Below, piece by piece: positions 6,493 to 11,787 of a stretch of 11,787 nucleotides of DNA (position 1 is its first letter; the number at the start of each line of letters is the position of its first letter). Below the pieces are notes generated by a model. It searched no databases and had not been told where the DNA came from. It was given only the letters and a program-made list of their open reading frames with translations. The DNA is from Deltaproteobacteria bacterium (GTDB taxonomy: Bacteria; Desulfobacterota; Binatia; Binatales; Binataceae): NCBI GenBank assembly GCA_021799555.1, contig JAJZAG010000085.1:1-11787 (forward strand), read 5' to 3'. A program made the translations under genes and the position numbers.

Positions 6493-7929
6493 CTACTGGT
6501 TCTTAGAGGCTGTCGTGGAACCGTCCGACTGGATATCGCCCTTGGCCAACTGAAGCTTGAAGGTGCTCCAGTGCTTGAGGATATCGATCGCTCGTTCGAG
6601 CTGGATATCCTTGGGTGGTTTGCCACCATTGGCTCCCAGCGCCGGCGTATTCCCGTCAGGTGCAGCGGGCGGCTTTGCCTCGGAACTGGTAGTGGGCTTC
6701 TTCGGGGCAGGCTTAGTCTTAACCTGACCATTCTTGAAGTGATGCGGCAGATCTCTCTCGTGGATTTCCTCGTCCTGATCGACCTGCACACCCGGAATTT
6801 CGAGCGCCGCGAGGGTCGGTTTCGGCGGCTCGACTTCGACATCGGGGGTGATACCAACCGCTTGGATCGAGCGGCCATTCGGAGTGAAGTAGCGCGCGGT
6901 CGTCAGGCGCAGGGCGGATTGGTCGTCCAGCGGCAGGATCGTCTGAACGGAGCCTTTGCCGAAGGTCTGAGTGCCGACGATCACGGCGCGTTTCTGATCT
7001 TGCAATGCACCGGCCACAATTTCGCTCGCGCTGGCGCTGCCGCCGTTGACCAGCACCACCATCGGATAGTCTTCGAAATCCTTCTTCTTGTGCGCGAAAT
7101 ATTTTTGCTGCTGGTTCTCGAGACGGCCCTGCGTATAGACAATCATTCCACCGTCGAGGAACTCGTCGCACACCTTTACCGCCTGGTTGAGCAACCCGCC
7201 CGGATTGTCGCGCAAATCGAGCACCAAGCCCTTTATCTTGCCGTGCCCATCTTTGCGAAATTGGTCGAGCGCCTTTGCGACGCCTTCGTCGGTCCCTTCC
7301 TGAAAGGTCGTGATGCGCAAATACGAGTAGCCGTCTTTCAGTTCTTTGGATTTGACCGACTGAATCTTGATTACGTCGCGCTCCATCGAGACCGTGAACA
7401 GCTCGGGCACGCCGGTGCGATGGATTGTAAGTTTGATCTTGCTGCCACGCGGTCCGCGCATCCGCTTGACCGCCTCGGTGAGGGTCATGTCCTTGGTGAA
7501 ATCGTTGTTGATCTTGATGATCTGGTCGCCAGCCTTGATCCCCGCGCGATAGGCGGGGGTGTCCTCGATTGGGGCGACGACGGTCAGCACACCGTTCTTG
7601 ATCGTGATTTCAATTCCAAGTCCACCGAAGCTGCCGCGCGTTTCGACTTCAAGATCGCGGTATAGCTCCGGCGTCAGGTAGGCGCTGTGCGGATCGAGCG
7701 ACGCCAGCATCCCGGTGATCGCGCCGTCGATCAGTTGCTTGGTAGAGACCGGCTCGACGTAGTTCTTCTGCACAATCGCAAGAACATTGGCGAAGGTTTC
7801 GAGCTGCTGATAGGTATCGTTCGGCAGCGCCTGTGCGCGGCGCACCGCGATCTCCTCGAGTCCCAGAAAGCAGGCGATCAGAAAAACCGCCAGCGTGATA
7901 GCCCATCGATTTCGCTTGAATACTGACAT
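6493..7929 (-). CDS. ctpA: S41-family carboxy-terminal processing protease CtpA
   Basis: This is an envelope serine protease that trims C-termini of exported proteins. Order of parts in 478 residues: a basic start and hydrophobic segment (about 9-23), an S41 N-terminal region, a PDZ domain (about 95-185, with GLGIEI and AGIKAGDQIIKING-like features), a protease core, then a Pro/Lys/Ala-rich linker (about 402-440) and a short helical end. The catalytic pair is Ser300 in NGGSASASEI and Lys325 in FGKGSVQ, with Gln329. This 25-residue Ser-Lys spacing is the same as in E. coli Prc and B. subtilis CtpB. LIAC at 17-20 fits a lipobox, so it might be a lipoprotein rather than a simple anchored or secreted protein. 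GGTGG just before the ATG may be its ribosome site. It is the last gene of lgt-tlpA-ctpA, 108 bases after tlpA, and is followed by a strong terminator. Confidence 0.94.
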   Translation of the reverse strand: MSVFKRNRWAITLAVFLIACFLGLEEIAVRRAQALPNDTYQQLETFANVLAIVQKNYVEPVSTKQLIDGAITGMLASLDPHSAYLTPELYRDLEVETRGSFGGLGIEITIKNGVLTVVAPIEDTPAYRAGIKAGDQIIKINNDFTKDMTLTEAVKRMRGPRGSKIKLTIHRTGVPELFTVSMERDVIKIQSVKSKELKDGYSYLRITTFQEGTDEGVAKALDQFRKDGHGKIKGLVLDLRDNPGGLLNQAVKVCDEFLDGGMIVYTQGRLENQQQKYFAHKKKDFEDYPMVVLVNGGSASASEIVAGALQDQKRAVIVGTQTFGKGSVQTILPLDDQSALRLTTARYFTPNGRSIQAVGITPDVEVEPPKPTLAALEIPGVQVDQDEEIHERDLPHHFKNGQVKTKPAPKKPTTSSEAKPPAAPDGNTPALGANGGKPPKDIQLERAIDILKHWSTFKLQLAKGDIQSDGSTTASKNQ

Positions 7930-8037
7930 CCACCACCCGTTAGCAGAGGGGTTAATTCATTTAAGCAAAAGCACCGCGATGATGCACAGGGGTAAATCGC
8001 CCCAATTTGCGCCGCGCGAGCCGTACTCCTTCGTGAT

Positions 8038-8619
8038 CTAGCCCTCCTTGGAGGACAGCAATTGTTCAAGGGCGCTCTTCACATCGGGTCGCGACCAATC
8101 GAACGCGCCCATATGATGAGCGACGATTTGGCCTTCGCGGTCGATTATGAACGTCTCCGGGACGCCGGATATGTCATAAGAATCACCGACTTTATTTTCC
8201 GGATCGAGCAGGACCGTAAAATGATACCCGTACTGCTCGACGTACGGCGCAACCACGCTGCGTCCCTTGGTGTCCTGGCTGACTGCCAGCATCACAAAGT
8301 CCTTGTTGCTCTTAAGCTCGTCGTACAGCGTCTCCATCGACGGCATTTCCTCGCGGCAGGGACCGCACCAGGTAGCCCAGATATTCAGGAACACGACTTT
8401 GCCGCGCAACTGGTCGAGCGCGAGCGTCGTTCCGTCGAGCTTCTCAAGCCTGAAATCGGCGGCCTTGTCTCCGGCGGGAACGACCGGATGTTCCTGTGTG
8501 GCGGAGACCGCTGTTTGGCTATTAGCGCCGTGGCGGCGACGCAGCGTGCTCGCGACGATCAGCGCAACGCCGGCGGCGATCGCTCCAATCGCGATTATTT
8601 GCAAAAGCCGCCGATTCAT
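8038..8619 (-). CDS. TlpA/ResA-like membrane-anchored thioredoxin
   Basis: This is a periplasm-facing thiol-disulfide oxidoreductase of the TlpA/ResA/CcmG family. The 193 residues consist of a short basic start, one hydrophobic anchor (about 5-26) followed by RRR, a low-complexity spacer, and a thioredoxin domain from about 50. The active site is WCGPC (84-88) within NIWATWCGPCREEMPSM, and the family's cis-proline is in SGVPETF (151-157). DGTTLALDQLRGKVVFLN before it is typical AhpC/TSA-redoxin layout. Such proteins reduce apocytochrome c or keep other exported thiols reduced. The partner here is unknown, since no cytochrome-maturation gene is in view. It sits between lgt (53-base gap) and ctpA. 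A TATAAA hexamer (minus strand, 8630-8625) stands only five bases before the ATG, but no -35 box goes with it. Confidence 0.88.
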   Translation of the reverse strand: MNRRLLQIIAIGAIAAGVALIVASTLRRRHGANSQTAVSATQEHPVVPAGDKAADFRLEKLDGTTLALDQLRGKVVFLNIWATWCGPCREEMPSMETLYDELKSNKDFVMLAVSQDTKGRSVVAPYVEQYGYHFTVLLDPENKVGDSYDISGVPETFIIDREGQIVAHHMGAFDWSRPDVKSALEQLLSSKEG

Positions 8620-8672
8620 CGATGTTTATACCGCATCTCCAATTCCGAAATTGCTTGCCGCGCGCCGCGCAA

Positions 8673-9509
8673 TCAGGCCCTTGCCGCTTCTTTGGCCGGG
8701 GCGTGGGCCTGCTTCTCGCCTGAGAGCCACCACGCAACAGCGCCGACGAGCATCATGGCTACGGCAATAAGTTGCGCCTCGCTGAGCCCTTCAAACACGC
8801 GCGGATTGACGCGCAAGAACTCGACCATGAAACGGGATGCGCCAGCCAAGATCAGGTAGAGGTAGAGCAGCCGTCCGTCAGCCAACCCCTTCTTGCGCAA
8901 CTGCCAGAGCAGCAGGAACACGCCAGTGTAGAGGATCGCCTCGTAGATCGGCGTCGGATGAACCCGTACGCCGGGAAAATATCCCGAAACCAACGTGTCA
9001 TTTGGGCCGAGCTTCAGGACGGTCTCGGAATTCCAGCCTACAATCGCCTTGGGGAAAGCCATTGCCCACGGCAAAGTTGAAGGCAGTCCCCAATCGCCGT
9101 CGCCAGACAAAAGGCATCCGATTCGGCCGATCGCCTGGCCGATCGCTAACGCAGGGGCGGCCATATCGGCCGTCTGGAGGAACGGGATTCCGTACCGACG
9201 CGATACGAGGTAAACGGCTACGATTCCGCCGATCATTCCGCCGTACCAGACAAACCCCGAGCCGGAAAAAATCATCGACTTCGGGTCGGCGATGTAGCTC
9301 GAGAAATTGTTGAAGATATCGAGCAACCGCGAGCAGGCGATACCGACGATCGCCGCCCATACGATTAGCGACGACGCGTAGTCGGGCGTAATTCCGCGGC
9401 GATGGCATTCGGCGGTGACCACCCAATCCGCGGTCAGAAAGCCCAGCGCCATCATCAAGCCGTAGCTGTAAACCGTGAGCGGTCCGATATGACACAGAAC
9501 GGGAATCAT
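8673..9509 (-). CDS. lgt: Prolipoprotein diacylglyceryl transferase Lgt (variant motifs)
   Basis: Lgt is an integral inner-membrane enzyme that moves a diacylglyceryl group from phosphatidylglycerol to the lipobox cysteine of prolipoproteins. The 278 residues (E. coli 291) form about seven hydrophobic segments. Recognisable motifs are YGLMMALGF (16-24), YGGMIGG (89-95), GRIGCLLSGDGDWG (128-141), HPTPIYE (184-190) and ASRFMVEFLR (224-233). Aligned by eye to E. coli, Tyr26, Arg143, Arg239 and Glu243 are kept as Tyr16, Arg129, Arg226 and Glu230. His103 becomes Tyr89 and Asn146 becomes Cys132. The frame is open to 9629, but the family N-terminus fits the ATG at 9509, just before IGPLTVYSYG. No Shine-Dalgarno is visible. 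It is the first gene of lgt-tlpA-ctpA and is divergent from dtd. Confidence 0.92.
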   Translation of the reverse strand: MIPVLCHIGPLTVYSYGLMMALGFLTADWVVTAECHRRGITPDYASSLIVWAAIVGIACSRLLDIFNNFSSYIADPKSMIFSGSGFVWYGGMIGGIVAVYLVSRRYGIPFLQTADMAAPALAIGQAIGRIGCLLSGDGDWGLPSTLPWAMAFPKAIVGWNSETVLKLGPNDTLVSGYFPGVRVHPTPIYEAILYTGVFLLLWQLRKKGLADGRLLYLYLILAGASRFMVEFLRVNPRVFEGLSEAQLIAVAMMLVGAVAWWLSGEKQAHAPAKEAARA

Positions 9510-9520
9510 TAACGCATCAC

Positions 9521-9526
9521 AGTATA
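9521..9526 (-). promoter_or_regulatory. Candidate -10 element upstream of lgt
   Basis: TATACT on the minus strand (5 of 6 to the consensus) ends 11 bases before the lgt ATG. No good -35 hexamer is found 16-18 bases upstream. If it is used, transcription would begin near 9514 and leave a leader of only about five bases, which agrees with the lack of a Shine-Dalgarno. The match could be chance. Confidence 0.3.
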
Positions 9527-9593
9527 GTACGCAGGAAGCCGCGTCGAATAGCGGGAAATTGGGCCTGATACGCTGGCTCAGTTCGCCATTGGC

Positions 9594-9622
9594 TTGCCGG
9601 ACTCGATTCCTGACATGATATT
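9594..9622 (+). promoter_or_regulatory. Weak candidate promoter of dtd
   Basis: TTGCCG (9594-9599) and GATATT (9617-9622) have 17 bases between them, each matching the sigma70 consensus at 4 of 6 positions. The predicted start, near 9629, is almost at the dtd ATG (9632), so the message would be nearly leaderless. No Shine-Dalgarno is visible before dtd. Confidence 0.25.
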
Positions 9623-9631
9623 GACGCAACG

Positions 9632-10087
9632 ATGCGGGCGATTGTTCAACGTGTAAGCCGCGCCCAAGTGCGGATCTGCGACGAAATCCGCGGCGAGATC
9701 AACCGCGGGTTCGTAATTTTGCTCGGTGTGGCCGCGGGCGACAGTGAAGTAGATGCGCAGTTCATCGCCGATAAAATTCTCAAGATGCGCGTCTTCGACG
9801 ACTCCGCAGGCAAGATGAATCTTGCGCTCGACGCGCCTGAAGTTGCCGGCGCGCTGTTGGTCGTATCCCAATTCACGCTGCTGGCCGATACGAACGCCGG
9901 GCGGCGTCCATCGTTCACCAACGCGGCCGCGCCAGATGAGGCGCGCCGGCTTTACGAGCACTTTCTCTCGCTCGTCCGCCAGAGCGGTGTTAGGGTTGAA
10001 ACTGGTGAGTTCGGCGCCGCGATGGAGGTCGAGCTGGTCAACAACGGGCCGGTTACGATTATCCTGGATAGCCGTAATCGCACCTGA
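9632..10087 (+). CDS. dtd: D-aminoacyl-tRNA deacylase Dtd
   Basis: Dtd removes D-amino acids (and glycine mischarged on tRNA-Ala) from tRNA, a proofreading step that keeps translation to L-amino acids. It acts as a homodimer in the cytoplasm. The 151 residues (E. coli 145) open with MRAIVQRVSRAQV and carry the two family signatures: SQFTL (79-83), followed by GRRPSF (90-95), and NNGPVT (137-142), whose Gly139-Pro140 is the cross-subunit cis-dipeptide that selects chirality. GEFGAAMEVEL (125-135) also fits. The stop is directly followed by the GTG of the next gene, pointing to one transcript with the DUF1285-like gene and trmL. No Shine-Dalgarno is seen, and the gene is divergent from lgt across about 120 bases. 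Confidence 0.95.
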   Translation: MRAIVQRVSRAQVRICDEIRGEINRGFVILLGVAAGDSEVDAQFIADKILKMRVFDDSAGKMNLALDAPEVAGALLVVSQFTLLADTNAGRRPSFTNAAAPDEARRLYEHFLSLVRQSGVRVETGEFGAAMEVELVNNGPVTIILDSRNRT

Positions 10088-10585
10088 GTGACGGCGATGC
10101 CCAAAGCGGGTTTTTACGCCGTCGAGTCGGGCAAGATTTCTTTCCGACGCGACGGCAACTGGTACAGCGACGAAGAACGGATCGATAATCCGCGCATCGC
10201 GATGCTGTTCAGCCAATCGATCCGCCAAAATCCCAACGGCTCGTACTTCTTGCAGGTCGGCGACGAGCGCGCTGCGATCGTCGTCGAGGACACTCCGTAC
10301 GTGGTGCGCACGCTCGAGGACGACGAACTCGGCGGATTTATCGCAGTGCTGAACGACGACACGCGCGAGGAACTTGACGCCGCCACGCTCGAGGTCGGGC
10401 CAGACAACGTTCTCTACGCGCGGGTGAAAGATGGAAAGTATCGCGCGCGCTTTCTGCGCAACGCCTACTATCATCTGGCGGACCGGCTCGAGACCGACGA
10501 CGCCGGACGCTTCTACGTGCGAATTCGCGGCCTGCGCCACCTAATCCTACACGCGGCCTCGCGCCTCGGCACAGCCAAGCGATGA
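10088..10585 (+). CDS. DUF1285-like protein of unknown function
   Basis: This is a 165-residue soluble protein with no signal peptide or membrane segment. The stretch ISFRRDGNWYSDEERIDNP (17-35), followed by LFSQSIR (40-46), SYFLQVGDE (52-60) and IVVEDTPYVV (64-73), resembles the start of the DUF1285 family, in which a DG-W turn and a VED-PF/Y-V segment recur. The C-terminal half has YYHLADRLETDDAGRFYVR (127-145). I know no established activity for this family. GTG at 10088, directly after the dtd stop, is the first start. ATG at 10097 (MPKAGFYAV) is an equal alternative, and neither has a strong ribosome site. The stop overlaps the trmL ATG as ATGA, so it is locked between two tRNA enzymes. 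A link to translation is an inference from position only. The family call is made by eye. Confidence 0.7.
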   Translation: MTAMPKAGFYAVESGKISFRRDGNWYSDEERIDNPRIAMLFSQSIRQNPNGSYFLQVGDERAAIVVEDTPYVVRTLEDDELGGFIAVLNDDTREELDAATLEVGPDNVLYARVKDGKYRARFLRNAYYHLADRLETDDAGRFYVRIRGLRHLILHAASRLGTAKR

Positions 10586-11058
10586 ATCTGGCCGAGCCGC
10601 ACCTGCATATTGTGCTCGTGCGCCCCGAGATTCCGCAGAACACCGGATCGATCGCGCGATTGGCGGCGGCCACGCGCACGCGGCTGCATCTGGTGGGTCC
10701 GCTGGGCTTCTCGCTCGAAGATCGATATCTGAAGCGAGCGGGACTGGATTATTGGCCGCTGGTCGATCTGCGGACTTATCGGGATTGGGACGAGTTCTCG
10801 CACGCTCATCCAGCGCCGCCGGCGAAAATCTTTTCCGCGCGCACCGAGAAGAGTTATCTGGCCGCGACATACGCGCGCGGCGACTTTCTAATGTTCGGAA
10901 GCGAGACCAAGGGCCTCGGCCGCGAGTTCATAGCCAAGCGCTCCGACTGCGCCTACCGAATACCAATCTTCGAACCGGGGGTACGCAGCCTGAACCTCTC
11001 GAACGCGGTCTCGATAGTCGTCTACGAAGCGCTGCGCCAAATCGGCGCGCTGGTGTGA
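10582..11058 (+). CDS. trmL: tRNA (cytidine/uridine-34-2'-O)-methyltransferase TrmL
   Basis: TrmL is a SPOUT-class enzyme that methylates the ribose of the wobble base in tRNA-Leu isoacceptors, using SAM. The 158 residues (E. coli 157) match throughout: PEIPQNTGSIARL (15-27, usually NTGN in the family, Ser here), LGFSLEDRYLKRAGLDYW (41-58), FGSETKGL (105-112), and the knot region IPIFEPGVRSLNLSNAVSIV (127-146) with YEALRQ (148-153). The short length, with no separate RNA-binding domain, separates it from TrmH/RlmB relatives. The ATG overlaps the stop of the DUF1285-like gene (ATGA), so translation is probably coupled. It ends the dtd operon and converges on the Cys-rich gene with 20 bases between stops. 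I see no clear terminator there. Confidence 0.95.
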   Translation: MNLAEPHLHIVLVRPEIPQNTGSIARLAAATRTRLHLVGPLGFSLEDRYLKRAGLDYWPLVDLRTYRDWDEFSHAHPAPPAKIFSARTEKSYLAATYARGDFLMFGSETKGLGREFIAKRSDCAYRIPIFEPGVRSLNLSNAVSIVVYEALRQIGALV

Positions 11059-11078
11059 GGGGGCAGAATCCGGCGGGA

Positions 11079-11366
11079 CTAATTCTTGCGGACGCCGCAA
11101 GCTCCGGATGAGCATCCGCCGCCGCATCCGCCGGCGCGCGGAGCAGTGGGAGTCCCGATATAGTAGCCCGTCGATTCGAGCACGGTCGCACTGACCCATT
11201 CAATTTCTGTCGTGATCGGCGTATCGCAATGCACGCAGAGGCGGCGTTCGATACCAGCGTCATCGAGCGTAAGCCCTGTAACGACGCTCTTGCCGCATCC
11301 TTTGCAGAACGCGACCGGAAAGCTCGCTGCGATTGGCTCCGGCGACGGCATCGTGGCCGCAATCAT
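11079..11366 (-). CDS. Small Cys-rich, probably metal-binding protein (unrecognised)
   Basis: I do not recognise this 95-residue protein. It has an N-terminal zinc-ribbon-like pattern, CKGC (21-24) and CVHC (44-47) 19 residues apart, a middle part ITTEIEWVSATVLESTGYYIG (starts at 51), and a Gly/Cys-rich tail, GGCGGGCSSGAC, ending GVRKN. The four paired cysteines would suit a zinc or iron site. The tail, with three more cysteines, could be a metal-handling or disordered segment. There is no signal peptide. The ATG at 11366 is 41 bases after the permease stop. An ATG at 11351 is also possible, and neither has a clear Shine-Dalgarno. The frame is open further upstream, but that part overlaps the permease and lacks protein character. 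It is probably the last gene of the ABC transporter operon. Its role there is unknown. Confidence 0.6.
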   Translation of the reverse strand: MIAATMPSPEPIAASFPVAFCKGCGKSVVTGLTLDDAGIERRLCVHCDTPITTEIEWVSATVLESTGYYIGTPTAPRAGGCGGGCSSGACGVRKN

Positions 11367-11407
11367 ACCCGAGCGGCACCGTGACGCGAAAGTACTCCTG
11401 CGCCTTG

Positions 11408-11787
11408 CTACGCGCGGCGGTAAGGTTCGCCTAGCGCCGAGGGTGCGGCGGCTTGGCCGCCGAACCCTGCCAGCACGATGAGCGTCAGCGCGTAAGGGAG
11501 CGCGAGAAAGAGCTGATATGGGACGGACGTCCCGAGGGCCTGCAGACCGAATTGCAGCGCCATCGCAGCGCCAAACAGAACGCTCGCCGCAGCGATGCCC
11601 CAAGGGTTCCATCGCCCTAGAATCACTACCGCCAATGCTACGTAGCCGCGTCCGCCCGAGATATTTTCTACAAACGTGTTCGCGTACGCGAGCGTCAGAT
11701 AGGCGCCCGCAAGCCCGGTCAGTGCGCCCGACGCGACAAGCGCGTGCCATCGCAAGCGATAGACGCCGAACCCGAGCGCATCAGCCG
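11408..11787 (-). CDS. ABC transporter permease, nucleoside/simple-sugar type (C-terminal part)
   Basis: The gene enters from the right edge, and 125 in-frame codons plus a TAG stop are visible. The readable part opens ADALGFGVYRLRW, typical of the cytoplasmic loop that meets the ATPase in BPD_transp_2 permeases, where a helix with ADALG or ADTLGI is common. It continues with GLAGAYLTL, then GGRGYVALAVVILGRWNPWG, a hallmark of the NupQ/BmpD-like permeases of nucleoside and simple-sugar importers, then FGAAMALQFGLQALG, and ends with a last membrane helix, LPYALTLIVLAGFGG. At least three hydrophobic segments are visible. The substrate cannot be told from this fragment. The ATPase, binding protein and partner permease are expected to the right. 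The Cys-rich gene follows 41 bases downstream. Confidence 0.85.
   Translation of the reverse strand, partial: ADALGFGVYRLRWHALVASGALTGLAGAYLTLAYANTFVENISGGRGYVALAVVILGRWNPWGIAAASVLFGAAMALQFGLQALGTSVPYQLFLALPYALTLIVLAGFGGQAAAPSALGEPYRRA

Noticed and set aside
6571..7665. A 364-codon open frame on the plus strand inside ctpA
   Set aside because: It is antisense to the CtpA protease and PDZ regions and shows no recognisable motifs.
8640..8653. Five-base-pair hairpin (CAATT/AATTG) between lgt and tlpA
   Set aside because: It is too short, is not followed by a T run, and is likely to be chance.
9578..10540. A 320-codon open frame on the minus strand across dtd and the DUF1285-like gene
   Set aside because: It is antisense to Dtd, whose motifs are unmistakable. 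It has no family resemblance and is explained by the codon bias of a GC-rich genome.
11085..11101. CTTGCGG-CCGCAAG inverted repeat as a terminator between trmL and the Cys-rich gene
   Set aside because: It lies inside the 3' end of the Cys-rich coding sequence and no T run follows on either strand.
1..11787. CRISPR arrays, transposases, integrases, tRNA genes or long direct repeats
   Set aside because: I found no regularly spaced repeats, no mobile-element protein and no cloverleaf-like segment by eye. The window is almost wholly occupied by housekeeping genes.

Overview
The window is a GC-rich bacterial chromosome segment packed with genes. It holds twelve complete protein genes and two cut by the window edges. 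No intergenic gap reaches 300 bases (the longest is about 190). I saw no rRNA, tRNA, insertion sequence, prophage, CRISPR array or long repeat. The genes are core metabolism, envelope and translation functions, so this reads as ordinary chromosome rather than an accessory island. The organism looks like an uncultured, GC-rich, probably diderm bacterium. The gene mix and the sequence style of Lgt and BioA would suit a deltaproteobacterial or Binatota-type lineage, but this is a low-confidence guess from sequence style only.

Layout, left to right. (1) 1-1919, minus strand: the first codons of an exported or membrane protein at the left edge, then rlmI-like rRNA methyltransferase and moaC. moaC is transcribed first and overlaps rlmI by ATGA. 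(2) 2021-2998, plus strand: trxB, divergent from moaC, with a plausible sigma70-type promoter in the roughly 100-base gap. (3) 3021-6306, minus strand: a biotin ring-assembly operon bioF-bioA-bioD, with bioA and bioD overlapping by ATGA. It converges on trxB. bioB and the pimeloyl-making genes are not here. (4) 6435-6470: a strong hairpin that probably ends the ctpA transcript. (5) 6493-9509, minus strand: an envelope cluster lgt - tlpA-like thioredoxin - ctpA protease. (6) 9632-11058, plus strand: dtd, a DUF1285-like gene and trmL, with abutting or overlapping ends, so probably one translation-related operon divergent from lgt. (7) 11079-11787, minus strand: the C-terminal part of a nucleoside/simple-sugar type ABC permease, followed by a small Cys-rich protein I do not recognise.

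How the parts work together. BioF, BioA and BioD convert pimeloyl thioester plus alanine to dethiobiotin. Lgt lipidates prolipoproteins, the TlpA-like protein handles thiol chemistry outside the membrane, and CtpA trims envelope proteins. CtpA itself carries a possible lipobox. Dtd and TrmL act on tRNA, and the DUF1285-like protein between them may do something related.

I did not find a clearly new multi-gene system. The best leads are the Cys-rich protein behind the ABC permease, the DUF1285-like gene locked between two tRNA enzymes, the Lgt with substituted family residues, and the BioA that resembles the lysine-using Bacillus type.
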